Assembly (NCBI RefSeq): GCF_001625215.2
Contig: NC_030388.2
Coordinates: 26,152,558-26,216,557 of the forward strand
Direction: 5' to 3'
DNA length: 64,000 bases
Source: Daucus carota subsp. sativus
Lineage: Eukaryota; Streptophyta; Magnoliopsida; Apiales; Apiaceae
Positions within the stretch are counted from its first letter, which is position 1, and each line of letters starts with the position of its first letter. The notes under the pieces were generated by a model. The model had not been told where the DNA came from. It ran no database searches and saw only the letters and a program-made list of their open reading frames with translations. The position numbers and the translations under genes are program-made. Of this stretch, positions 11,469-22,217 are shown in pieces.

Positions 11469-11724
11469 CTCCCTCCGTCCCTTTTTAGTTGTCACCTTTG
11501 GTTTTGTGCCGGTCAAATTGACCAAAGTTTGACTGAAAATTATTAATATTTTATCAAGTGAAAAAATAAAAAAATTATGTCATCGAAAATAACTTTTAAT
11601 CTACTTTAAGATGTAATTTTCAGTTTTTAAAATAACGAAAGAGTGACTTATAAACTTTGGTAAAAAATTAGTCAATTTGACCAACAACAATAGAAATGTG
11701 ACAACTAAAAAGGGACGAAGGGAG
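11469..11724. mobile_element. Stowaway-like MITE, 256 bp, TA target duplication
   Basis: Terminal inverted repeats CTCCCTCCGTCCCTTTTTAG and CTAAAAAGGGACGAAGGGAG, flanked by TA on both sides (11467-11468 and 11725-11726). No ORF. It sits in the GGTTCTATAGTAGAACC palindrome that is unoccupied at about 7102 and 9296. Removing the element plus one TA restores that site with one substitution. Tc1/mariner-type MITE by its ends and TA duplication. Confidence 0.92.
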
Positions 11725-12004
11725 TAGAACCATATTTAAAAGTTATATTATAAATATTTTTCATGCCCCAATAGTCAATTATATGATAAAATATTTTTCA
11801 TTAAATTTGAATCAAAATTATAATTAAAAATTAGCACGCACCATTTTAATTGATTACATTGTGAATTCTCGATTTAGATCTAAATCCCGCACTTGTTTTT
11901 AATTTTGGTATCCAAAATGCGAAATTATTCTCATTCCTGTTAAATTGAATATTTTGGTGTTTTATTTTTCCCCTTTTTAGTTAGGAGAAAATAATTTTTA
12001 CGTC

Positions 12005-12056
12005 CACCGCCTTACATCCATTCACCATTGTTGCAGATAAAGCTCGAGCTGAGAAG
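12005..12056 (+). other. probable non-coding first exon of NRPD7/NRPE7-like copy 2
   Basis: The UTR exon nearest the copy-2 coding exon, ending GCTGAGAAG at 12056 with a GTATAT donor. The intron would run 12057-13893 (1837 nt) to the acceptor TTGATGTTGCAG. It contains the copia fragment and a foldback element. The transcription start is not defined; the 5' boundary given is where the three copies stay similar. Confidence 0.55.
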
Positions 12057-12349
12057 GTATATTTGTCGCAACTTCTTGTTCATTGATAATTGTAAGTGTT
12101 AAGAACACGCTTTTTTTAATTATATTTTAACTAATTTCCAAAAGCGTCCACCCATATTTGTTTTTGTGCACGAAACATTTAACTCTATGTCTTGGGTCTG
12201 ATTTTACATTATCTAGCTAGTGTTACAAATTATTTGTGTATGATATGTTGTTTGTGCACGCATGTAGATCTTCATCATTATTCTTATTATTGTTTTAGTT
12301 CCTTTAAGAAGTGATGAGAATACCTTGCTTAAATGTAATTGATTAATTT

Positions 12350-13690
12350 TTGGTACCCTCTGTTCTTTATGAGTCGATTTTTTTTGTTGAGTCATCTAGA
12401 TGAAGGATTTTATCACTATAGGAACTCCATCTTATCTAGTTGTCCCAATGATGCCATCAAGTATCACTATATCCATTATTCAAGTCCTTCTACCATTTTT
12501 ACTGGTGTTAGCCCTCAAACTACCATTCTAGAGCTTTTCACTTACAATCAAGCTATCATAGACCTTCGTTGGGTTGAAGTCATGAAAAAGGAACTTCATG
12601 ATGCGTAAATTATAAACAACACTTGGTCAGTTGTCTTGTCTCACTTGAAGGCGAGAAAGTTGTGGGGGTACTGTAAAGGGGTTTACAAAGTAAAGTATTT
12701 AATTAGTTGATGGTTCAATTAATAAGTTTAAAGCTCATTTAGTAGCAAAGGGATACATTCATGTGTCAAGATTATCATAATACTTTCTCTCCGGTTGCAA
12801 AATGGCATGTTCATACGTTATTGCGATTGTCATGGTAAAAGGTTGGGACATCCATCAATTGGATGTAAATAACGCTTTCTAAATTTACAAAAGAAAGTGT
12901 ACATGGAAATTCGTAAAGGTCATTCACTTTATAATTCTAGTCTGGTATGCAAGTTTTACAAATCTAATCACAGTTTAAAGCAAGCTTCTCATCTTCGGTT
13001 TGATAAATTGGCATCTGGCTTGTTAGACCTTGGGTTCACTCAAACTGTCACAGATTATTCCTTATTTGTTTACAACTTAGATTGTGTATTTGTCGCTGCT
13101 TTAGTGTATGTCGATGATATTATATTTATATGTAATAAAACAAACTTTATTGTTCATGTTAAAGGTGTTTTACACACCACTTTTACAACCATACATTTAG
13201 GTTTGGCAAAATATTTTCTTGGCTCTGAAATGCATAGGACACAATATGGATTATATCTATATCAGCACAAATTTGAGCAATTTTAAGCATGATATACTTG
13301 TTGAAGCGGGAGGAAAGCCTATGGCCCTGTGTGGAAGTTAGAGGTTTGGGGCAAAATTAGAGGTTTTGGGTGATTTAGAGGTTTGACCACTAGAATCCAC
13401 TAATATAATTGTTTGGTAGTTAGCGGATTGAAATAGAGGTTTGGACCCAAAAAGCTAATTTTGAAAAAGCTACTTTGAGGAGCTTTTTGGGTTACAGGTT
13501 TTGGTTTGTGTCAGAAAAAGCTAATCAATCAGCTATTAACCAAACAGTTTTACGAGAAACAGCTAATTCAATCCGCTAGTCAAAACATCTATTTCAATCC
13601 GCTAGTCAAAAAATCTAATTCAATCCGCTAACAGCTAATTCCCAAACAGGGCCATATGTCTTTACCGGTTGATGAGGAATTGTTTTAATT
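12350..13690 (+). mobile_element. decayed Ty1-copia reverse transcriptase (RVT_2) fragment, module 4
   Basis: The longest copia remnant. Recognisable RVT_2 words in order: DLRWVEVMKKEL, NTWSVVS, QDYHNTFSPVAK, SLVCKFYKSNHSLKQAS, DLGFTQTVTDYSLFVYN, the polymerase-type YVDDI and KYFLGSEMHRTQYGLYL. The segment 12897-13286 is open; earlier parts need several frame changes. After KHDILVEAGGKP the frame is interrupted by a 333-bp TA-flanked element, then continues as MSLPVDEEL at 13657. No integrase, RNase H or LTR is seen. It lies in the inferred 5'UTR intron of NRPE7-like copy 2. Confidence 0.85.
13322..13654. mobile_element. foldback MITE inserted in the copia fragment
   Basis: Ends TGGCCCTGTGTGGAAGTTAG and the complementary CTAATTCCCAAACAGGGCCA, with TA on each side (13320-13321 and 13655-13656). 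Removing the element and one TA restores the open copia frame (KP-MSLPVDEE). The interior is repetitive, with several AATCCGCTA and AGCTAAT words. Non-autonomous; TA duplication suggests a Tc1/mariner-type donor, but the GGCCCTGTTTGG end also occurs in other superfamilies. Confidence 0.82.
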
Positions 13691-13904
13691 TTGCACAAAA
13701 TGACACATGACAACTGAGGTGGGATTTTTTAATTGGTGCTATTAATGTATGAGGCTCATTCCAATCAAAATTTAACACATACTCATTTTGTGAATGTTTT
13801 TATATCCAATTTTGTGCATGAAGCATTTTTCTTATTATTAATTAAATGTTTCTTGATGTTGTGAACATGTTAAAGTTATACTTGATGTTGCAGGTGTGAC
13901 CAAA

Positions 13905-14432
13905 ATGTTTCTCAAGGCGCAGTTGCAATGGAATGTTGTAGTTCCCGCTGAAAAACTTGACAAAGGACTATCATTGAAGAAGGAAATCGTTGTTCGCCTC
14001 TTAGACACATTTGCTGCCACCAAAGCTACAAGCTCTCTTGGTTATCTGCTTGCAGTAACCACATTGGAAAATCTGGAAAAAGGAAAAGTGAAACGGGACA
14101 CATCAGGAGATGTCGTTTTTCCAGTCACTTTCTCGTGCATGACCTATAAAATTTTTGTGGGCGAGATTGTGGAGGCTGAAGTGCACAAGATTCTGAAGCA
14201 AGGGGTGTTCCTTAGGTGCGGACCAGTTGAGAACATTTTTCTATCTCGTTTTAAGATGAAGGGTTACAAATTTGTGGCTGGTGAAAATGCGATTTTCGTG
14301 AGTGAGGAATCAGGGAAGATTGAGAAAGGTATGAAGCTGCGTGTTGAGGTGATTAGCGTCAAGTATATGGAGATTGAGAAGGAATTCCAGGCGCTCGCCA
14401 ACTTGAATGGTGATTTTCTGGGGCCTATATAG
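13905..14432 (+). CDS. NRPE7: NRPD7/NRPE7-like RNA polymerase IV/V subunit 7, copy 2
   Basis: A single coding exon of 175 aa, the same length as copy 1. It has the same RPB7-like N-domain (MFLKAQLQWNVVVPAEKL) and C-terminal S1/OB domain (EAEVHKILKQGVFLRCGPVE), ending NGDFLGPI. Expected to form the stalk heterodimer of Pol IV and/or Pol V in the nucleus. The ATG follows the leader GTGTGACCAAA directly after a clear acceptor at 13893, so the GTG nine bases upstream is not the start. The two copies differ at many residues (for example VREHSGDVLFP against VKRDTSGDVVFP), so the duplication is not recent, yet both frames are clean and both are probably functional. Its promoter probably lies at the right edge of the duplicated module, about 1.85 kb upstream. 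Confidence 0.9.
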   Translation: MFLKAQLQWNVVVPAEKLDKGLSLKKEIVVRLLDTFAATKATSSLGYLLAVTTLENLEKGKVKRDTSGDVVFPVTFSCMTYKIFVGEIVEAEVHKILKQGVFLRCGPVENIFLSRFKMKGYKFVAGENAIFVSEESGKIEKGMKLRVEVISVKYMEIEKEFQALANLNGDFLGPI

Positions 14433-15806
14433 AAAGCTTAATTTAATTGTCATTTTATTTGACAATGGCTGTTTCTTGTTTTTCAACTTCTGGTTAGTTC
14501 GTGATTGGAACTTAATTATGATGTTTAAGTTCAGCGTGGTGCACTTTTGTTAAGTGACTATTTTGCTGTCAAATTTGTGGAGTTGGATCCTGAAATATTT
14601 TAAGTTTTGAAATTTTTGTATTATTTGCTTTTGAGTTCTTTTCATGCTTTTGAGGATAGCTAGGTTGTCTTGCTGGGCTGCAGTACAGTGAATATTCCAA
14701 CATTTAAGAGCCGGAGGTTGACTATGTTTTACAGTATATGAGAATTATCCTGACTGTCCAGCTGCAAGCTACCAAACAAAAGCGACCGATAGTAAAAGTC
14801 ACAGTTTTCGGTCGCTTTTATGCTTCAGTCTCCTAGAATTTGAATTGACTTTAAAAGCAACCGCTAGCGATTGCCTTTATATTTAGTGGCTTTTAATCGG
14901 TGACTTTTGGCCGGTTTTCTTATACTAAAGTGACGTCAATCCTGTCATGATGACACTCTTAAGGAAAATCAAGAAATATGAAAAGGCAATAAATTGGTTC
15001 GAGATAATCTTCTGAGCCATATGACACATGCGTTATTTGATCTATTTATTAATCTGTTGAAGCTATTTGGGAGACTCTTTTGAGAAGAAGTATGGAACTG
15101 ATGATGCAGGGAAGAAGAAATATATATGCTGCAATGGTACAACGCAGGATCGATTGATGACAATCGGATTATGGATCACATTCATGAGTACCAGAATACG
15201 AATTGAAGAAGCACATTTGATTGGCTTACATTCTTTACTAATGATATGGACCTCATGTATTCACAACAACCACACCAATCCAAATACATCAAATCTATAG
15301 ATTTTAGTGCTTAGCATGTGCTCATGAACACACACCAGACAAACTCTATATAAAAAAAAAAAATATTCGGTGATTAATCAGGCTAGCCTAGCCTCATTGT
15401 AATTCCCAGAACAATGAAACCAATCAATAGTCACATGGTCTTGCTCCCTTCCTCCATCACGTCTCCATTATGAATCAATGAATATTGTACTAGCAATTAT
15501 CATAAAAATGAATAAACACATACTTTAATTGAAAAAATATAAGCGTAGAAGCCAACAGCTATGGCAAACAATTAAGACAGCCAAGAAACACCAGAACAAG
15601 TATACAAGCAAGCAAACCACTGGCTATTGAAATAGAGAAGGCAGACAATATATATGTAAGAAAGTTGGTTGCTTCTTCTTGTCCATTACACACGTCCCAA
15701 ATTTTCACCTAAATGTCTATACATATGTCTATTTAATATTGCATCCAAAGCAAAATCATTCACAGATGAACTTGATATATAGCAGGCCGGTCAGTTTCTG
15801 CAAGCT
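14433..15806. other. intergenic region with a copia gag relic
   Basis: Apart from the gag relic listed separately, it holds an imperfect inverted motif around 14782-14820 (AAAAGCGACCGATAG near CGGTCGCTTTTA) that looks like a transposon scrap. 15300-15800 is AT-rich with no gene and includes the 3' flank of the minus-strand Aux/IAA gene. Confidence 0.5.
14995..15292 (+). pseudogene. Ty1-copia gag (UBN2-type) relic
   Basis: Across three frames the plus strand reads LLSHMTHALFDLFIN, then SVEAIWETL, then EKKYGTDDAGKKKYI, then WYNAGSIDDNRIMDHIHEYQ. These words occur in this order in the UBN2 gag domain of plant copia elements. At least two frameshifts and a stop make it non-functional. No zinc knuckle or LTR follows. 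Confidence 0.75.
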
Positions 15807-17347
15807 TTAGCACCTGCTTTTGCATTTTTGCATGGCTCTTGGGGCTGTAAAATTGATATAAAATTAATTACTCCAGGCTTTTAGGCAAATATTACATTAA
15901 GTAAATAATTAGTACTCTGCTTATATTTCAAAGATGAATTATAAATACAAGTAGAATAATTTATATATAGTACATACCCAGTCCAATTGCTTCTGATCCT
16001 TTCATTATACGCAGACGCTTGCACGAATCAACGAACATCCTGCACACGTTTAATTAGCACCATAATTTCTTGAATGGAGTTATGCTATCTGCAAGTCTGC
16101 ATAGCTAGCTATATATTGACCTATATTATTTCTTTCAAAATATATGAAACAATTATATAGCATCTATTTTATAACATCATCCATAACTAGATTCATACGA
16201 GAACCAATAACCCATTACAAATTGGTATACATTAGTTATTTCCTTGTGTTTACAAATAATTCAAATATTCATTATATAATCGACGATGTGGTACGTTATA
16301 ACTAGTGTACTATATATTGGACTGTAAATTTAGGGTTTAAAGTGAGGCTAGATTATATGATGAAAAAACTTACTCCCATGGCACGTCACCGACAAGCATC
16401 CAATCACCGTCTTTATCTTCGTAGCTGGGCACATACTCAGAACTGTTTAGTACATCCATGAGCTTGCTCTCGTTCATAAAATCTATCAATCCTTCGGACC
16501 CATATTTACCTATATATAATCGAAGTAATTAATTAATACAAGGTTATTATTTGACTTTTTACACATAATTTAAAGTTAGCATAAAAAAGATAAAAGCCGC
16601 GGGTGGTTTATAGAGTTTACCCAGGGTAAAAGAGCTGAACATTTTAGCCAAGGCATCGGAGAGTTGTTGGTAACTAGTATACATCTTTAAGTCCACTTTG
16701 CGAAGATAAGGCGCTCCGTCCATCGAAACCTTGACAAAAGCAGCACCACCGCCCGGTAAAGCCTTCGTCGTCGTCTCCTCAGCGTTGCTCTTCTGTACTG
16801 CCATTACATTCTTCCTGTATGACCGCACTGGTGGCCACCCTACAACTTGTGCCCTGTAAATAAATCAATCAACCACTTCTTGCACTAACAATACATCATG
16901 CAGGGGTTACACGTGTTCTCCTAAATTATTATTTTTTACAATTTTTCATCGTTATAATTTTTACTAATTTATAAAGTGTCTCCATAAAATTTAAAAATAT
17001 ATAAGTGTTTTTCAAAAATTTGAATCCAAGATTCACCCCTGCATTCGTGTATACATTCGCTACAAGAAAAAGGGTCATTTCCTATACGGACTAAATTAGA
17101 TATCAAAAAATAGATAAATAGATAGATTAACGTACTTGGCTGGTGGCTTGCTGAGAGAATGCTGAGGCAGGGTTTTGAGTTTATGATTGAGATCTATATT
17201 AGCTGCAGGATGGTCATTTTGATGAAGGTTGAGCTCGAGATTAACGGTTTCGGAGAAGCCTCTTTTTCCAGTTATCTTGGATGATTGATCAGCCTCTTCA
17301 ACGCCGCCGGGCAAGCCAAGGCATAACTCGGTTTCTTTGAGGTTCAT
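15807..17347 (-). CDS. Aux/IAA auxin-responsive repressor (IAA7/14/17-like)
   Basis: Five exons: 17347-17136, 16853-16621, 16509-16374, 16039-15978 and 15844-15807. They sum to 681 nt, or 226 aa. Domain I is [11 protein letters not shown] (EAR motif, residues 5-15); LELNL at 37-41 is a second LxLxL. The domain II degron is [14 protein letters not shown] (core GWPPV, 76-80), which TIR1/AFB bind with auxin. The PB1-type III/IV region spans [16 protein letters not shown] to [15 protein letters not shown] and [15 protein letters not shown]. The end [12 protein letters not shown] matches the IAA7/14/16/17 subgroup. Nuclear repressors of this class bind ARFs and recruit TOPLESS. The ATG is the one giving MNLKETEL; the frame is open upstream to 17509 but lacks family similarity. 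Intron 1 contains a small dispersed repeat. It faces away from the second Aux/IAA gene. Confidence 0.92.
16925..17045 (-). repeat. dispersed repeat in Aux/IAA intron 1
   Basis: The minus strand contains CACTTATATATTTTTAAATTTTATGG, also found on the plus strand around 19838-19935. Short AT-rich transposon-derived sequence, class unknown. Confidence 0.5.
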
Positions 17348-20249
17348 TATGCTTCTTGAAGCTGAAAGTGGACTCTTGTTGTTATTGATGTTAGCTAGCA
17401 ATTTATGTTTATATATTGCTTCTTGCGTTTCGGAGAGATGAGAGGAGGGAGGAGGCAAAGCAATTATAGAAGAAATGGGGAGGGATGCATAATGTTTGAT
17501 ATAGTACACAATAATTAGAAAAAAATATTAGGTAAAATTAGTACACAATAATTAGTTAATGGCTGCATTTTTCATTCGAGTTCTGGCGTATATCGTTATG
17601 ACACGTGAATTAATTGTTTTGTTAATCATGTTATGGGAGCAAGAGCTCATTAGGCGCTCGAAAAGTAATAATGAGTTCATTATCTGATTATCTGGTTTCG
17701 TTAAAATCTCGTAATTGATGAATTTTCTTGCACCAGACTGCTTCGGCATGTCAAATAAAGTCAGATAACGAGATTAATAAGTTAAGCCGGCCATTATGGT
17801 AACCGGAAATGAAAGAGCAGGTCCCGCAAATAAATAAATATAAGCAAAGAATCTTGATATCAACCATAATAATATTCTGTATGTAGGTTCAAGTTGAGAC
17901 AATGGATCCTTTGTGGGGAGGGCACTCGCCCTTTGGAATGTCTACTGCTTACCAGTTTTTTTCCTTAGTTAATTGCTCACGCGGTTTTCCACTTATTATT
18001 ACATCTTAAAAAACTGTCCTGCTTCATAAAATACAAATCAAGAGTTTTCTTTGATGATTAAAAAGAAAAGAAAGAGAAAGATTTAATTTCGTCGGGATGT
18101 TCAAATTTTGAGAGAAAGGAAAAGAAATTTAAAGATCTGGAGAGAAATCTCTTATATATTTATTCAATAGTTTTTTTTTCCTAACTTTCGAAAAGATTCG
18201 GAAAGAAAAGAAAATAACCAATTTTCTTTTTTTTTTCCCCCTTTCTTCAACGTGGGAGCACAGTGTTAAAAGTATATTTGGTTGGTTTTTTATGAAGTGT
18301 AGTTAACTCTATATTTCTATATGGTCTCCTAATCTTTATTTTATTTTATTAAGATTTTTTTTTTGTTACGTATCTATTTTTATTAATTGAGATTTATGTG
18401 AATACAAGATCGTCGTTGTAATAATGAGATTGGAATCAACACAAAGTCTGTCACCGAAAAGTAAAAGCTAGAAAATCCGTTATATTAATAACTATCTAGA
18501 GGTGGGAAATGATAAGGGTTATAATTTTATGGTCAGAGTAAGTGAATGGAATGGTGGCCTCACCTCATGAATATGTACATTGCATATTGAATGGTGCACA
18601 AGTGATGAGTAGGGATGGAGCTTTGTGCTGCGATATCAAAATGGATTATATGCAGTGGTCCTGTACAATTATACATGTAGCTTGGTTAATTGATGGCTGT
18701 ATTATAGCAGATACGTTATATTATTATTATCAACTCGACATCTGAATGCTCACGGATTTATTGCACAAAAATACCTCAACATTCCCCTCGCCCTTTTCTC
18801 TGTGTTTTTTTCTTTTTGCGAGGTGTCTTTCTTTTTCCCCGGACAAACTTGATTCTGTTACTTTCTCCCGGTATCAGTAATAATTTTTCTGGTGTGTGCC
18901 CTGAAGGCCTGAACGCATGATAATAATAATTTTTTAATTAAGTAGGGATGTTTATTGACCTCACATTGCACAAAAATCTCTATCGATGAAAATTTTATAC
19001 TTAAATAAAAAATAATTATTATTATGTGTCTATAAATACGGACACCAGCACACACACGAAAGACTCCACCGATAATATGCAAGACATATAACTTTCACTT
19101 AATTCATAAATCGTACAGCAGTCCTTATAAACTAACTCTCGGCGCAGAAAAAAAGTGCATCCATTATTCATCATCATATAAAAATCGTCGGTGCTAATTT
19201 TTAAATCACCTTTCTGTCTGGGTTTTATAAGGAAAATAAATGAATAAAATGTGTGATGGTCCTAAACGGCTGCACTAAGTTAAAGGAATATGTGCATGCA
19301 TCACCCACTGCTATACCATTTATAGGATAAAGCTAAATTATGTAATTAGGTTGTGATTATAACTAATAAGCAGACATTATCATTTTATATTTGAGTATTC
19401 TAATGAAACATATTGATGATTATTCAGATGGTTGGGAAATGATTACCTATTTAGTTATTGTAGTACTGGTACCTGCAGAACATCTTCTGAGAAGTAAGCT
19501 CATACTAATGTTGAAATTACATATGCGCGTAATGATGATTTTGTAATTATAAACAGAATTAGTTATAATCACTACTGTTAATAATTCATTAAATTAATTA
19601 AAAAGGTGGGATTTTAGTTGACTTCAGAAAATGCATGGGCTGAAACATTTAGCAACGAAGCATGTGAAAACAGATCTTCATTGAATGAGTCTTGTAAAAT
19701 TCACCTTTATAAGTTTAATAGACAAGGAACTGACACATAAATCCGAAACATATGCATTTTCCTAGAACTGGCAGATGGATCCCATGCCTAGTAGCTATCT
19801 AGCTTGTCAAGTGTATGCCTGTATCATATACAGCGATTTAGGATTCAAATTTGGGGATATCAAACAAATTTTGATAAAACACTTATATATTTCTAAATTT
19901 TACGAGAACACTTCTAAAATTTTGTAAACTTCTGAATGGCGAAAAAAAGTAAAGAAAAAATTAGGAGAAAAACGTGTCTCAAACCTCTTCTTGTCCTCCG
20001 ACACGGAACGAGAGTGGTAATTCAAGAATCACATCGGAAGATTTTATTTAAAATACATCATGGATGACCTATGATGGACCTCAGCTGTTCCAAATTTTAT
20101 GCATCAATATTCTAAACCCCGTTCTTTTTTAACTTAGGTACAGATGGATAGATACTTTGTTCGATTCATCTCCAATCTAGCTAATTTGGAGAGATGTGCG
20201 GCATTATACTAATTAGTAGTGTACTTTTAACAGGGAACACAAAATAGTA

Positions 20250-20500
20250 CTCCCTCCGTCCCCCTGAATTGTATACATTGAGGGATGGGGACGCGGCACG
20301 GACTTTAATGCTCCTGTAAAGTGTAGTTGTGTAATTTATTTTTAAAATTTTCTTTTTCTGAATTAAAGTTTGAATGTTATATTTTTATTCAGAAAAAGAA
20401 AATCTCAAAAATAAATTATGGAACTATATTTTATAAGAGCATTGAAATGCGTGTCGAACAGTTGAAAAGAAACGTATACAATTAAATGGGACAGAGGGAG
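20250..20500. mobile_element. Stowaway-like MITE, 251 bp
   Basis: Ends CTCCCTCCGTCCCCCTGAAT and ATTAAATGGGACAGAGGGAG, flanked by TA (20248-20249 and 20501-20502). The subterminal words GTATACA and AAAATAAATTATG also occur in the element at 59791-60028, of the same family but in opposite orientation. No ORF. Confidence 0.9.
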
Positions 20501-21544
20501 TAGTATCTTCTTTCTATAATCATCCGTTCACCGCACACAGTGACACAGATACTTCTCACATAATTTTTTTTTGAAAAAAAAAATTAATTCTAGTATTTAT
20601 GTGAATATATATAGAAACAATATTTAAACATTTTATCAGTAGCAATATTATTAGTAAAAGAATAAAGCTGATCTGTACTGTTCGTCTGTTATCCATCAGC
20701 CAGTTGCCGTAGGGTTGTTCATGTTCTACAGGTTTTTTTGCGTTTGGACTCTAGTTAACAGCTCCTAAAACAGCATCATAATCACAAGACAAAATCTGCC
20801 GGAGCAAACAAAATTCTAACGTGCACACGGTGTGGATGGACCATGTTGTTGATAACACTTTTTCCAATACAACCCGTGAGTTATCCTATCGTATCCAGTA
20901 CACAATTCTCCCGAACACTATCTTATCGTAACCAGTACACAATCCTCTCGAACACTAGACAATTGACACGTGATTTTAATGAATCAATTTAACTCACCGG
21001 AAAAGTTCAAATTCAGTGTCCTAATGATAGATGCAATCATGCAAGTCAACGTTTTGGTTTATAATCAGAAAATACAGTAATGAGCTCAGAATTAGAAATA
21101 CATTCTTAACCTGAATTTATGCATGAACTTCTGGAGTATTATATTACAGCAGCAAGAAAGAATCACAATGAGAAGAATCACGGGCCAACAGAAATATTAA
21201 TTAGGCGGCACTAGGTTCTTTGTTTTATCAAACAATAAACAGAAGAAACCGAATTCAGTGTAATAATACTCCCGCAATTTCCTCATCTAACCAAGTAAAG
21301 ATAAGATGAATGATTTAGTTCCAAGTCAACATACATTTGAGCAGAATGATATGCAGATTGCATGTGATACAGACATAGATCCAAAGTTTTCGTTTATACC
21401 CATTCAAGAATTGCAACAATAAGAATAACAGTTAAACCTCTTTAAAGTAATAACGTTGGTGTTGGGGTGCCCAGCATCTCCCTAACTCGAACCGTGGTGC
21501 TGGCTACTACATTATAAAGGCTTAGTTGCGCCATCTCCAACAAG

Positions 21545-21680
21545 TAGCTGCTTTTGGTGTAGTGGTTAGCGCTAGGGTCCTAAAAGTTGGTATCATAGGT
21601 TCAACTGTAGTTAGTTTTCCATTCCCAGGTGTTAGTGAGGTTATTACTTAATCGAGGTTCAACTGTAGTTAGTTTATTAG
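21545..21680 (+). repeat. possible tRNA-derived SINE scrap
   Basis: Has an A-box-like TGGTGTAGTGGTTAGCGC and, about 40 nt on, a B-box-like GGTTCAACTGT. The word GGTTCAACTGTAGTTAGTTT occurs twice (about 21597 and 21654). No poly-A tail or target duplication was found, and the cloverleaf does not close, so it is not a tRNA gene. Confidence 0.3.
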
Positions 21681-22217
21681 CCCTGTACTCATCAGGATGT
21701 CGAAAAATGATAAGTTACTAACTAAAAGCTTAAGACAGAGCCATAAATTGAAGGGATCAAGTGATAAAATGGTTGTGAGTGTGTGTGGCCAATAGCTGAC
21801 TTATGGATACAACACATGTAATGTAGCAATAATAAGCTCCAAGAATATACCAAACTCAAAACCAGCCAAATGCTAGACCCACATGGTCATCAACTGCCCA
21901 TACCAGCACCCATGTGAGCCCCTTGATTTCACATGGGATGCTAACTAATTGAACCCCCTAATACAATCCCCTAAAACGCATCTTGACCCTCACTTACATT
22001 TAAGTCCTTGGCTATTCCATATGGGCTGATGCCCTTGTCCAACTCCTGTCCCCTTATTGTAGGATCACTTGCCTCAAAGCTGCTGCCTTTGCCACAGACA
22101 ACTTAGCTTTCCTTTCTCTTCATTTCATTGCCTTGATTCCATTTCAAGTCTTTCAAGCATACATATATTTTTCACTAGCTAATCTCAAACATTTCATTCT
22201 TGTACACATAAGAGAAA

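Larger units (their letters stand above)
17348..22217. promoter_or_regulatory. 4.87-kb divergent intergenic region between two Aux/IAA genes
   Basis: Must contain both upstream regions. I see no convincing gene. Contents: purine-rich stretches at 18058-18130, T-rich 18160-18240, the dispersed repeat at about 19838-19935, a Stowaway-like MITE at 20250-20500 and a possible tRNA-derived scrap at about 21545-21680. TGTCTC or GAGACA auxin-response words occur here by eye, but I did not establish enrichment over chance. Confidence 0.5.

Noticed and set aside
11331-11525. Minus-strand frame rich in YIYIYI
   Set aside because: Translation of a TA microsatellite running into the MITE.
17055-17085. 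CTACAAGAAAAAGGGTCATTTCC resembling a CACTA transposon end
   Set aside because: Only one end is seen; no partner terminus or 3-bp duplication could be placed.
17348-17509. N-terminal extension of the first Aux/IAA frame (MYYIKHYASLP)
   Set aside because: Lies upstream of the conserved MNLKETEL start and resembles no Aux/IAA; more likely 5'UTR.
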